Assembly: GCF_041361345.1 (NCBI RefSeq)
Contig: NZ_JBGKAD010000001.1
Span: 2,940,411-3,004,410 of the forward strand
Length of the DNA stretch: 64,000 bases
Direction: 5' to 3'
Source: Halobaculum sp. MBLA0147
GTDB taxonomy: Archaea; Halobacteriota; Halobacteria; Halobacteriales; Haloferacaceae
A model generated the notes under the pieces. That model worked only from the letters and a program-made list of their open reading frames with translations, was not told the origin of the DNA and made no database searches. Both the position numbers and the translations under genes were made by a program. Below are positions 8,404-15,902 of the stretch, in pieces (position 1 is the stretch's first letter; every line of letters starts with the position of its first letter).

Positions 8404-9443
8404 CCGACGCCGACGAGGACCGCGACGCGGAGCAGGCGTCCGACGAGGACAACGACGTGACGCCCGACTCCGAGGAGGACCGCGACGCGGAACCGGAGGT
8501 GGAGGTGTCGTTCGGGCCGGACGGTGCACCGAGCGTCGAGACAGGTGTCGACGGCGATCCCGTTCCCTCGTCGTCTGTCGAGGCCGACGAGTCGTCCTCC
8601 GGCGACGCCTCGGGCGACCCGGCGCCGAACGAGCAGGCCACGGAGGGTGACGACTCGACCACGGTGAGGGAGGGTGACGACTCGACCACGGTGAGGGAGG
8701 GTGACGACTCGCCCTCCGAAGACGGCGACGCGGACTCCGTCGACGGGGGAGACCCCGACGACACCCCGCGAGACGACCCGAGTCGTGGCCCGTTCGTCGA
8801 GGACCTCGCCGCGGAGGTGCGCGAGGAGTACGACACGGTACCCGACGACGAGGTGGACGACCCACCCGACATCTTCGCCGACCGCCGGTCGACGAGCGAC
8901 GAGGGAGCGAGCGGCGACCGTACGAGTGGTGACGCGGAGCCACTCGACGACGGACCGCCGGACGACACGACGGCGTCGAACGAGACGGCCGACGACCCGT
9001 TCGCGGAGCAGTCTGCCGACGGGGCGCTCGGCGACCGGTCCGAGGAGGACGGCCGCCGTCGGGTTCCGTTGTCGGAGCTCGCCGACGAGGTCCGACGCGA
9101 CGCGGAGGCCGTCGACCCCGACGACGACCCCCTGTTCGAACCGGCAGGGACGGACGACGCCGGCCCCTCCGGGTGGGACCGGCTCGAGCGAGAGTCCGAG
9201 GAGTTCTCACAACCCGACGCGGAGCCGGCCGCCGAGGCGGTCGACGAGGTGGGGCAGGAGCACGTCGTCGACAAACGGCAGTACTGCCAGCAGTGTCCGC
9301 ACTTGGCCGACCCGCCGGAACTCGGCTGCACCCACGAGGGGACCGAGATCGTCGAGGTGACCGACGCCGAACACTTCCGGGTCCGAGCGTGTCCGGTGAT
9401 CGGCGAGGACGGCCCGAACTTCGACGCCGTCGACGACTCCTGA
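8400..9443 (+). CDS. Highly acidic disordered protein with C-terminal Cys-rich domain
   Basis: A 347-residue protein whose GTG overlaps the previous stop codon by four bases. Residues 1 to about 270 are extremely rich in Asp, Glu, Ser, Pro and Gly and must be largely disordered; they include two exact GDDSTTVRE repeats plus a partial third (residues about 82-103). A conserved-looking C-terminus holds a possible zinc site: YCQQCPHL, GCTHEGTE and RACPVIGED. Short helices (LAAEVREEYD, LADEVRRDAEAV) recur in the disordered part and may be binding motifs. Coupling to the coiled-coil protein suggests a shared complex. Family not recognised. Confidence 0.65.
   Translation: MTDADEDRDAEQASDEDNDVTPDSEEDRDAEPEVEVSFGPDGAPSVETGVDGDPVPSSSVEADESSSGDASGDPAPNEQATEGDDSTTVREGDDSTTVREGDDSPSEDGDADSVDGGDPDDTPRDDPSRGPFVEDLAAEVREEYDTVPDDEVDDPPDIFADRRSTSDEGASGDRTSGDAEPLDDGPPDDTTASNETADDPFAEQSADGALGDRSEEDGRRRVPLSELADEVRRDAEAVDPDDDPLFEPAGTDDAGPSGWDRLERESEEFSQPDAEPAAEAVDEVGQEHVVDKRQYCQQCPHLADPPELGCTHEGTEIVEVTDAEHFRVRACPVIGEDGPNFDAVDDS
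8643..8710 (+). repeat. 27-bp in-frame tandem repeat
   Basis: Two identical 27-base units (8643-8669, 8670-8696) and a partial third code for GDDSTTVRE repeats within the acidic protein. The period is a multiple of three, so unit gain or loss keeps the frame. Confidence 0.9.
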
Positions 9444-9462
9444 CGGCCGCTCTCGACCACGG

Positions 9463-9515
9463 CACACCCGCCGACGGTGGATGCACGGGGGCGACACACC
9501 CGCCGACGGTGGATG
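9463..9515. repeat. 21-bp direct repeat, 32-bp period
   Basis: CACACCCGCCGACGGTGGATG occurs in two perfect copies, at 9463-9482/3 and 9495-9515, just after the stop of the acidic protein. No flanking gene uses it as coding sequence. It may be a slippage product or a protein-binding site. Confidence 0.85.
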
Positions 9516-9565
9516 GACGAGCGCGCGCAGACGAACTGAGAGACGACTCCCGATACGTTCCAGAC

Positions 9566-9593
9566 ATACTAGTATCGCAACTCTTACTGTAAG
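9566..9593. promoter_or_regulatory. AT-rich promoter region with palindromes upstream of the short peptide gene
   Basis: A perfect 10-base palindrome ATACTAGTAT (9566-9575) is followed by the inverted repeat CTTAC-T-GTAAG (9583-9593), 20-47 bases before the GTG at 9613. The local AT content contrasts sharply with the surroundings. The element is a probable promoter with operator sites. Confidence 0.45.
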
Positions 9594-9612
9594 ATAGTTA
9601 CAAACCGAAGGA

Positions 9613-9804
9613 GTGAAAACTATAGAGCGTGTGTACCCGCTCGTGCAGTCGACCGACACCGCACACTCGACGCTCGGATCGCGAATCGTGACACGACTGG
9701 CGGCTCGACCGCGTCTGATCGGCGCGCTGCTGGCGCTGGTGGCGTTGCTGGCGACACAGGGTGCGGCGGCCGCGGAGAACGGGATGGTCGGAATCGGTCC
9801 CTGA
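9613..9804 (+). CDS. Short membrane or exported peptide, DUF7503-like
   Basis: Up to 63 residues starting from GTG at 9613; an alternative GTG at 9688 gives 38 residues. The C-terminal part (RPRLIGALLALVALLATQGA, then AAAENGMVGIGP) matches my memory of the very short haloarchaeal DUF7503-type peptides, which have a basic LIGAL hydrophobic helix, an Ala/Gly cleavage-like site and a Gly-Pro end. The region upstream (9550-9612) is unusually AT-rich and carries two small palindromes, so the gene is probably regulated. Function is unknown; these peptides occur in several copies per haloarchaeal genome. Confidence 0.6.
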   Translation: MKTIERVYPLVQSTDTAHSTLGSRIVTRLAARPRLIGALLALVALLATQGAAAAENGMVGIGP

Positions 9805-9824
9805 CGGGACAGTACGCGTGACGA

Positions 9825-10655
9825 TCAGACGGCGACGCGGCCGACGAGTCCCTCGACACCGCCGTCGTCGAGCGCGTCGGCGTACTCGTCGGTGAGCATG
9901 AGTCGCTGGCGCGGGCGACCCATCTCGACGGGCACCTTCTCCGTGGTGACGACGCCGAGGTCCTCGAGTTCACCCTTCCGGCGGGAGAACGTCGCCTTCG
10001 ACGCCAACCCGACCTCCTCGCCCCACCGGCTGAGGTCGTAGTGGAGCGTCTCGTTCTTCGCGGCGACCAGCACCGCGGCGGTGACGGCCTCGAACTCCGC
10101 CGTCTCCACGTCGCGTTGTCCCACGACGTGGCTCAGGCTGGCCTCGAAGTCGTCGCGGAACCGGTCGCCCAGGTCCGCGTCCATCGTCGACCGCAGGCGG
10201 TCGAGCGCGGGGGTCCGCAGCGAGAAGTCCTCGGCGGTCTCCCACGCGGTCTCGGCGGCCTCGCGGGCCGCCGGCAGGAACGAGCCCTCGTCGGCCGACA
10301 GGATCGCGCCGGTGCCGTCGGCCAACAGCGGTGCGTGGACTTCGTCTTCGCCGACGATCAGCGGTCCGTCGGCGCTCCCGGCGCGTTCACGTACCGCGAG
10401 CGTGTCCGCCTCCACGAGGTTCGCGGCCTGACTCGCCGCCACGAACCGCTCGCGCAGTGTCACGAGTGTGCCACGCTCCGACAGGAGTCGCAGCGTCGGT
10501 AGCTCGTCCGGGTCGAACTCGGCCCCGACCTCCGCCAGCGCGGCGACGTACTCCCACGGGGGGTCCAGCAGGTAGTACGTCGCGTCGGCGGGTGCCTCCA
10601 CCAGGACGTTCCGTACGACGTCGACGGGTTCGGTCGCATCCAGTTCACTCGACAT
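9825..10655 (-). CDS. tbsP: TbsP-type transcriptional regulator (DUF5821)
   Basis: A 276-residue protein. The N-terminal two thirds form an alpha/beta domain (VDVVRNVLVEAPADATYYLL, then a VGAEFDPDELPTLRLL segment). The C-terminus is a winged helix: LHYDLSRWGEEVGLASKA followed by SRRKGELEDLGVVTTEKV and a wing MGRPRQRLMLTDEY. This layout matches the haloarchaeal DUF5821/TbsP family, which in Haloferax volcanii co-regulates gluconeogenic gapII with TrmB (established knowledge for that species only). ATG at 10655 was preferred over an upstream start because ACTTAAT (10684-10690) provides a TATA box. It is divergent from a small RHH gene, with a strong inverted repeat between them. Confidence 0.72.
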   Translation of the reverse strand: MSSELDATEPVDVVRNVLVEAPADATYYLLDPPWEYVAALAEVGAEFDPDELPTLRLLSERGTLVTLRERFVAASQAANLVEADTLAVRERAGSADGPLIVGEDEVHAPLLADGTGAILSADEGSFLPAAREAAETAWETAEDFSLRTPALDRLRSTMDADLGDRFRDDFEASLSHVVGQRDVETAEFEAVTAAVLVAAKNETLHYDLSRWGEEVGLASKATFSRRKGELEDLGVVTTEKVPVEMGRPRQRLMLTDEYADALDDGGVEGLVGRVAV

Positions 10656-10737
10656 CCGTACGTATGCCACCGATGCTCGTCGGACTTAATCCTACCGGAA
10701 CCCAGAACAAAACGTGGTTCGGCGGCGGCGACAGTCG

Positions 10738-10770
10738 GAGTCAGACGGCCGGACGACGGTCGTCTGACTC
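10738..10770. promoter_or_regulatory. Long inverted repeat between tbsP and the RHH gene
   Basis: GAGTCAGACG (10738-10747) is the exact reverse complement of CGTCTGACTC (10761-10770). Pairing continues inward for four more pairs (one G-U), leaving a five-base loop. The element lies immediately upstream of the likely TATA box of the RHH gene (GATACTAG, about 10769-10776) and 50 bases beyond the tbsP TATA box. It is a candidate shared operator, for TbsP or for the RHH protein itself. Confidence 0.6.
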
Positions 10771-10804
10771 AGATACTAGTGTGAGCGAGGTGTACGCGGG
10801 TGTG

Positions 10805-10963
10805 ATGGACGAGACTCTCCTCGACATGGACGAAGTTACGCTCGAACTCACCGACGAGGAGTTGGCCGAGATCGACGAGATCGCCTTCCGGGACCACCGC
10901 GACAACCGCGAGGCGGCGATCCGCGAGCTGTTGGACGAGTGGCTCAAGCGACGCGAGGAGTGA
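10805..10963 (+). CDS. Ribbon-helix-helix (CopG/MetJ-type) protein
   Basis: A 52-residue protein: a beta strand EVTLELTDEELAEIDEIA followed by two short helices ending NREAAIRELLDEWLKRREE, the classical RHH DNA-binding fold that acts as a dimer. It starts at ATG 10805; GTG 10802 is adjacent. The ORF remains open far upstream but that part overlaps tbsP antisense and is not coding. It is divergent from tbsP with a 33-base inverted repeat in the shared control region, suggesting auto- or cross-regulation. Target genes are unknown. Confidence 0.78.
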   Translation: MDETLLDMDEVTLELTDEELAEIDEIAFRDHRDNREAAIRELLDEWLKRREE

Positions 10964-11041
10964 CTCGGCGTCGGTGTGACGGATCGTGTCGCCACTGGAA
11001 CGCGGGTGAACGACGGGAGTCGCACGAGAACCGCCGAGAAC

Positions 11042-11218
11042 TCAGTTGTCGCCAGTCTTCGACTGCCACTCGTAGTCGCGCCGCTTCGCCGAGTCGCCGA
11101 ACCCACACGAGGAACACACCTTCTTCTTCACGTGGTAGGACTTCTCGCCGCAGCGACGACACTTCACGTGCGTCGTGGTGTTCTTCTTCCCCTGCGAGGG
11201 CGTACCTGCACCGGTCAT
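11042..11218 (-). CDS. rpl37e: 50S ribosomal protein L37e
   Basis: A 58-residue basic zinc-ribbon protein of the large subunit: [39 protein letters not shown], then [12 protein letters not shown]. All four zinc cysteines (two CxxC pairs) are present and its length is that of archaeal L37e. Its ATG overlaps the TGA of the upstream lsm gene by four bases, so translation is coupled. The lsm-rpl37e pair is a well-known conserved archaeal operon, which supports both calls. Confidence 0.95.
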   Translation of the reverse strand: MTGAGTPSQGKKNTTTHVKCRRCGEKSYHVKKKVCSSCGFGDSAKRRDYEWQSKTGDN

Positions 11219-11430
11219 AGGTCGATCGAGACGACGTTGTCGCCACGGATAATCGTTGTGTCTTCGACCTCGTCGTCGGCGTCGCCGTCGATCTCCGTCG
11301 GCTCCAGGACGACGTTCATGTGTTGATCGTACCCGGTCAACACCCCGAAGTGGGCGTTCCCGTCCTTCAGTCGTACCGTCACCGGCGCGTCCAGCGCCTC
11401 CTCCAACACGTCGAGTGGTCGCCCGCTCAT
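11215..11430 (-). CDS. lsm: Sm-like (Lsm/SmAP) RNA-binding protein
   Basis: A 71-residue Sm-fold protein. The Sm1 motif is seen in [20 protein letters not shown] and [10 protein letters not shown], and the Sm2 motif in [14 protein letters not shown]. Archaeal Lsm proteins form heptameric rings that bind U-rich RNA and small RNAs. It is the first gene of the lsm-rpl37e operon, overlapping rpl37e by four bases. The acidic loop [11 protein letters not shown] between the motifs is typical of haloarchaeal versions. Confidence 0.95.
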   Translation of the reverse strand: MSGRPLDVLEEALDAPVTVRLKDGNAHFGVLTGYDQHMNVVLEPTEIDGDADDEVEDTTIIRGDNVVSIDL

Positions 11431-11515
11431 GAAGACGGGTCGGCCCGAGACACAATTAAACGTACCGGAGCGAGACCGCCGGCCGCCTCGACGGCCCGAT
11501 TACTCACCGACCGGC

Positions 11516-12619
11516 TCACTCGACGGTCGCCAGGTCCTCGGTGGCAGCCTCGACGACCGCCTCGGGGTCGACGGGGGCGTCCGCCCACGCCGGGAGTCGC
11601 GTGTCCGACCCGGGCTCGGCGACGGCGTCGGCGTACGTCCCGACCTGTTCGAGTTCGCCGGCACGGTCGTACGGGAGGTCGTTGAACGCCGCGTCCGTCG
11701 CGTACGACCGGACCAACGCCTCGGCCGTCTCGCGGTACCGTTCCGGGAGCGTCGCGTACTCCGGGTCGATCCCGTGTTCCTCGACGGCGCGCAACAGCGT
11801 CGCGCCGACGGACTGGCTCATCTCCGAGAGCCCCGTCGGCCCGGAGACGGCGCGGTGGTCGTGAGAGTAGCTCCCCAGGTCGACCTGTGCCGTCCCGGCG
11901 GCGCCGACCGCGTCGTAGGCGTCCGCGAGCGTTCCGACCTCCAGGCCCCACTGGCGTTGGACGCGCAGCCCACGGATCACGTCTCGCGTCGCCGCGAACT
12001 CTCCCGCGAGCGCGTAGCGGAAGGCGTCGAGGTACGCGAGGAACGGGTCACCGTGACGCTCCCGCAGCGTCCGCACCAGCGGCGTGTAGAACAGTCGGAA
12101 CAGTCGACCGTACAGCCCGTCGTTCTCGACCCGGGCGTAGTACCCCTTCGAGAAGGAGAACCCGTCCGCCTCGGTCAACGGGAACAACAGTCGTCGGACG
12201 TACCCGCGGTCGTACGTCTCCGTGTCGGCGTCGTGGACGACGACGTGTTCGGCGTCTGTCGCCAGCGCCGCGCCCAGCGCGAGCCACACGTCGCGTCCCT
12301 TCCCGCGTGGGCCGCCGACGCCGGCCCGCTCCAACAGGTCGTTCAGCTCCGGGCCGTCACACCACACGGTCTCCAGCCGCAGGTCGAAGTCGTCGAGCCA
12401 CGCGCGGAACGCCGGGACCTTCTCCGCACTCGCACGCAGTGGGACGATCACCCGTCCGGGGTCCAGCGCCGCCAGCTCCGAGAGGACGCGCTCGGCCGCG
12501 AGTCCGGCGTACTCGCGTTCCGTCATCGGCACCACGACCGCGGCGCGGTCGACGGACACGGACCGCGTCGCGTCCCGGAGGTCGTGGAGCGTCGTGATCC
12601 GCTCTTGGACGTACTCCAT
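11516..12619 (-). CDS. GpgS-like family 2/81 glycosyltransferase
   Basis: A 367-residue cytoplasmic glycosyltransferase. It contains a GKGRDVWLALGAAL segment and a DxD-like HDADTETYDRGYVRRLLFPL (residues about 129-148), followed by DGFSFSKGYYARV and LYGRLFRLFYTPLVRTL. This order resembles glucosyl-3-phosphoglycerate synthases (GT81), which make glucosylglycerate-type compatible solutes; the related mannosyl enzyme fits less well. Substrate in haloarchaea is unknown. ATG at 12619 was chosen; the frame upstream lacks conservation. It is divergent from the small acidic gene at 12789. Family confident, reaction inferred. Confidence 0.72.
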   Translation of the reverse strand: MEYVQERITTLHDLRDATRSVSVDRAAVVVPMTEREYAGLAAERVLSELAALDPGRVIVPLRASAEKVPAFRAWLDDFDLRLETVWCDGPELNDLLERAGVGGPRGKGRDVWLALGAALATDAEHVVVHDADTETYDRGYVRRLLFPLTEADGFSFSKGYYARVENDGLYGRLFRLFYTPLVRTLRERHGDPFLAYLDAFRYALAGEFAATRDVIRGLRVQRQWGLEVGTLADAYDAVGAAGTAQVDLGSYSHDHRAVSGPTGLSEMSQSVGATLLRAVEEHGIDPEYATLPERYRETAEALVRSYATDAAFNDLPYDRAGELEQVGTYADAVAEPGSDTRLPAWADAPVDPEAVVEAATEDLATVE

Positions 12620-12788
12620 CGTACACACTGACACGGGCCACCGCCGGATAACTCCCGCGTCTCCGCGAGCGCGGCGAGCGGCAGGGGCGTTCCGGCCGCC
12701 ACCACCGTCTCCGGGTCGCGGTGTGAGTGGTCCGCCCCGCTCGACCGCTTTGGAAACCCATTCGTGGGCGGCGACGCGAGACACGAGT

Positions 12789-13073
12789 ATGAGCGACGAC
12801 GACGGCGACCTCCCACCGGGACTGGGTGTCGACGCCGACGAAGCCGACGTGGACGGAGACGGCGAGTTCCCGGCCGACGAGCACCGCCGCCAACTCCTCC
12901 GACAGGTGGCCGAGGAGGTGCGCGGCGACTCCAGCGAGTCACGGCAGGTGAGTGCGATCCTCTACCGTGTCTCGGACCTGTACGACCCCGAGGAGGACAC
13001 TTCGCCCGAGGAGATCTACCTCAACGTCCGCAACATCCTCCAGGTGAAGGCCAACGGCGGTCTCGACCGGTAG
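12789..13073 (+). CDS. Small acidic conserved hypothetical protein
   Basis: A 94-residue protein with a disordered acidic N-terminus (residues 1-30) and a helical C-terminus: DEHRRQLLRQVAEEVRGDSS, then RQVSAILYRVSDLYDPEED and PEEIYLNVRNILQVKANGG. There are no cysteines or membrane segments. I do not recognise the family. It is divergent from the GpgS-like gene and followed by the VOC gene about 100 bases on, with a separate promoter in between, so it is probably monocistronic. Confidence 0.68.
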   Translation: MSDDDGDLPPGLGVDADEADVDGDGEFPADEHRRQLLRQVAEEVRGDSSESRQVSAILYRVSDLYDPEEDTSPEEIYLNVRNILQVKANGGLDR

Positions 13074-13173
13074 TCACGGGTCTCGCCCGTCGCCCGAACG
13101 ACGCTGGAATCTGGCGGTGACACTCGTGTCACCGCCGAGTAGGCTTATCTCGGCGGAGAGCGTACCCGAAGAC

Positions 13174-13935
13174 GTGACAGACACCGACGCGACGGACGCG
13201 ACAGACGACCCCGAGAGTACCGACGCGGAGACGACTGACTCGGAGACCGAGACGACGGTGACCACCGGCGCCGAGACGGAGACGACGGCGGACGATCCGA
13301 GTGTGGCTACGGACGGCGGGGGTGCGACGGCCGAGACGCCCCCGGTGGCGGCGGAGCGACCGGACAGTCCGATCCAGACCACCGGGACGGACCACGTCAC
13401 GGTCTGGGGCTCCAACGAGGAGGACACACTCGCCTTCTACCGGGACCTGTTGGGGATGCCGCTCGTGCTCCGGCAGCCGAACCTCGACGACCCCTCGCAG
13501 ACGCACCTGTTCTTCGACACCGGCGACGGACGCATCCTCACGGTATTCGTCGGTGACCGCCCGTCCGCGAACGGCCAGCGAGTCTCGACGGGTGCTGTCC
13601 ACCACCTCTGTTTCTCCGTCGCACCCGAGAGCTTCCGGGAGACGATGGACGCCTTGGAGGAGGACGGTCGCGGATACAACCTGTTCGACCGCGGAATCTT
13701 CCTCTCGTTGTACACCCGCGACAACAACGGCCTCGTGATCGAACTCACGACGGACAAGTACGACATCCCGGACGACCGGAAGGGCGAGGTGCTCGCGACC
13801 GCCCAGCGGCTCCGCGAGGAGGACGGCTCCGACTTCGCCGAGGACCGACACCTCGCGGCCGCACTGGAGGAACACGGGCTCGACGCGACGCCGAACGACC
13901 TCCCGGACGCACCGAGCGGCACCGGGGGACTCTGA
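13174..13935 (+). CDS. VOC family (glyoxalase/dioxygenase-like) protein
   Basis: A 253-residue protein. The first 60 or so residues are an acidic Thr/Asp/Glu-rich tail. The rest has vicinal oxygen chelate features: HVTVWGSNEEDTLAFYRDLL and GMPLVLRQPN, FFDTGDGRILTVF, then a second module VHHLCFSVAPESFRETMDAL, with GYNLFDRGIFLSLYTRDNNG and LVIELTTDKY. Paired His and Glu residues are placed as for a metal site. GTG at 13174 was selected because GCTTATCT (13143-13150) is a good TATA box 28 bases upstream. Substrate is unknown; related proteins act as dioxygenases, glyoxalases or resistance proteins. Confidence 0.78.
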   Translation: MTDTDATDATDDPESTDAETTDSETETTVTTGAETETTADDPSVATDGGGATAETPPVAAERPDSPIQTTGTDHVTVWGSNEEDTLAFYRDLLGMPLVLRQPNLDDPSQTHLFFDTGDGRILTVFVGDRPSANGQRVSTGAVHHLCFSVAPESFRETMDALEEDGRGYNLFDRGIFLSLYTRDNNGLVIELTTDKYDIPDDRKGEVLATAQRLREEDGSDFAEDRHLAAALEEHGLDATPNDLPDAPSGTGGL

Positions 13936-14076
13936 TCGGGTCGGGCGCACCGACGGTGGGGGCTCCGATCCGGCGGCGGGGGTCGACACCGGTCCCGGAG
14001 GGACTCCCCGTCGCCGCGCTCGTGGGCGGATCGGACACATCGACAGTAACTTGAGACAGTGTCGGTGTGTACTGGT

Positions 14077-15303
14077 ATGCTCTACGCGCTCGTCGACGAC
14101 GCGCAGGCCTTCTTGGAGGCCGTCGTCTCCGTCGAGGGACGACTCGTCGTCACGGTGCTGTTGTTGTCGGCCGCGGGTGCGACGGCGCTGTACCTCGCCC
14201 CGCGGACGGTCAGGCTCGCGCGGCGACTCCTCACGGAGCGGGTGCTCGAACACGACCGCGTTCCGGCGGAGGTCTCGGAGTTCAGTTGGCGCGTGCCGAC
14301 GCGGCTCGTCGTCAGACTCGTCCAACTCGCGCTGGTGACGACGGTCACGCTCGCCGTGCTCGTCGTCTGGGGGTTCGGCGGCGTCGCGGCGGCGGTCGTC
14401 GTCTTCCTCGCGGGCGTGTTGCCGAAGGTGGCACGCGCCGCCGCGACGCTCGGTGTCGTCGCCGGGGCACTGATCGGAATCGACCTGTTGGAGGCGTGGC
14501 TCGAGGAGTACGCCTCGGACTCGGACGCCCTCAACGAACACCAGGAGGGGATCGTCTTCCGCGTGCTCCAGTTGTCCGTGCTGTTGGCGGCCGGCGTCGG
14601 GGCGCTCACGATCTGGGAGGTGAACCTCGACGGGCTGCTCGTCGGGGCTGGGTTCCTCGGCATCGTGGTCGGGACCGCCGCACGGACGACGCTCGGGTCG
14701 CTGATCGCCGGCTTCGTGTTGATGTTCTCCCGGCCGTTCGAGTTGGGCGACTGGGTGGAGATCGACGGGGACGAGGGGATCGTCTCCGACATCACCGTCG
14801 TCAACACCCGCGTCCGCAACCAACACGGCGAGGAGATCGTCATCCCGAACGAGCGGGTCGCGAACGCGACGATCACCAACCGCACGCGACTCGGGCAACT
14901 CCGCCTGTCCGTCGACGTGGGTGTCGACTACGACGCGGACGTGGCGTACGCCGAGGAGGTCGTGAGCGAGGCGCTGGGCGACGTGCGGCCGATCCTCCAG
15001 AACCCGACGCCACAGGTGGTCCCGAAGTCGCTGGGTGACTCGGCGGTCGTCCTGGAGTGTCGCTTCTGGATCGACCACCCGAGCGCCGCCCGGCGGACGA
15101 TGGCGAAGGCCGCCGTCGTCCGCGAGGTGAAGGCCGCGCTCGACGAGGCCGGCGTGAAGATCCCCTACCCGCAGCGGGAGATCCTCGGCCGCGAGGAGAC
15201 GGACGGACTGCGTGTCCGACGCGCGCACCGAGAGGCAGACGAGCGACCCGTGGAGGGGGCCGCCGACGCCTCGCCCGCAACCGACGGCGGTACCGGGGAG
15301 TGA
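14077..15303 (+). CDS. MscS-family mechanosensitive ion channel
   Basis: A 408-residue membrane protein with about four or five transmembrane segments: near residues 18-38, 78-97, 103-130 and 172-190, then the pore helix LVGAGFLGIVVGTAARTTLG. The cytosolic beta domain follows (SRPFELGDWVEIDGDEGIVS, then VNTRVRNQHGEEIVIPNERV), then an alpha/beta C-terminal domain and a disordered acidic tail. It should open on hypo-osmotic shock to release solutes. ATG at 14077 fits the TATA element AGTAACTT (14045-14052). Monocistronic; uspA downstream is in the opposite orientation. Confidence 0.87.
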   Translation: MLYALVDDAQAFLEAVVSVEGRLVVTVLLLSAAGATALYLAPRTVRLARRLLTERVLEHDRVPAEVSEFSWRVPTRLVVRLVQLALVTTVTLAVLVVWGFGGVAAAVVVFLAGVLPKVARAAATLGVVAGALIGIDLLEAWLEEYASDSDALNEHQEGIVFRVLQLSVLLAAGVGALTIWEVNLDGLLVGAGFLGIVVGTAARTTLGSLIAGFVLMFSRPFELGDWVEIDGDEGIVSDITVVNTRVRNQHGEEIVIPNERVANATITNRTRLGQLRLSVDVGVDYDADVAYAEEVVSEALGDVRPILQNPTPQVVPKSLGDSAVVLECRFWIDHPSAARRTMAKAAVVREVKAALDEAGVKIPYPQREILGREETDGLRVRRAHREADERPVEGAADASPATDGGTGE

Positions 15304-15390
15304 GGACGGAGGGCGTTCGCTGCGAGTCCGCGACTCGCAGGCCGTGCGCGTCGCCGGGGGTCAGGGGGCGACCGTGACCGGAACTGAGGG

Positions 15391-15786
15391 TCAGGGGACG
15401 ACGGTGACCGGGACCGTGGCGCCACGGACGACGGTCTCGCTGGCGCTACCCAGCATCGCCCGCTCGACGCGCCCGGCGCCGTGGTGGCCCATCACCACGT
15501 GGTCGACCTGCTCGTCTGCGACGTAGGCGAGCAGCTCCTTGGCGGCCGCGCGGGCGCTGCGGACGGACATCTCAGTCGTCTGGCGCAGTTCCACCTCCGC
15601 GGTCACGTCGCTGTCGGCGAGCACCTCGCGAGCGCGGTCGAAGATCTCCTCGGTCGCGGCGGTCTCGCCGTCGGAGACGTGGACGGCGTGGAGTTCGGCG
15701 TCGTACCGCGCCGCCAGGTCGGCGGCGAACGCCAGTGCCCGCATACTGTTGTCCGATCCGTCGATAGCCGCGAGGACGTGGTCCAT
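15391..15786 (-). CDS. Universal stress protein UspA family
   Basis: A 131-residue single-domain Usp. It begins MDHVLAAIDGSDNSMRALAF, and ends with the nucleotide-binding signature GHHGAGRVERAMLGSASETV followed by VRGATVPVTVV, which has the G-x2-G-x9-G-S/T spacing of ATP-binding members. Usp proteins are cytoplasmic dimers linked to stress survival; haloarchaea have many. The gene lies convergent with mscS and is not in an operon. Specific trigger unknown. Confidence 0.88.
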   Translation of the reverse strand: MDHVLAAIDGSDNSMRALAFAADLAARYDAELHAVHVSDGETAATEEIFDRAREVLADSDVTAEVELRQTTEMSVRSARAAAKELLAYVADEQVDHVVMGHHGAGRVERAMLGSASETVVRGATVPVTVVP

Positions 15787-15902
15787 ACCTCCGAGAGACG
15801 CCGCGGGAGAGAAGAACCTACCGCCGTCGGTGCGTCGTCCCCGGCGACACGCCCCCGTCGGCCGCGAAGCGGCGTCGCCGACACGTCACCGCCGTCGACA
15901 CG

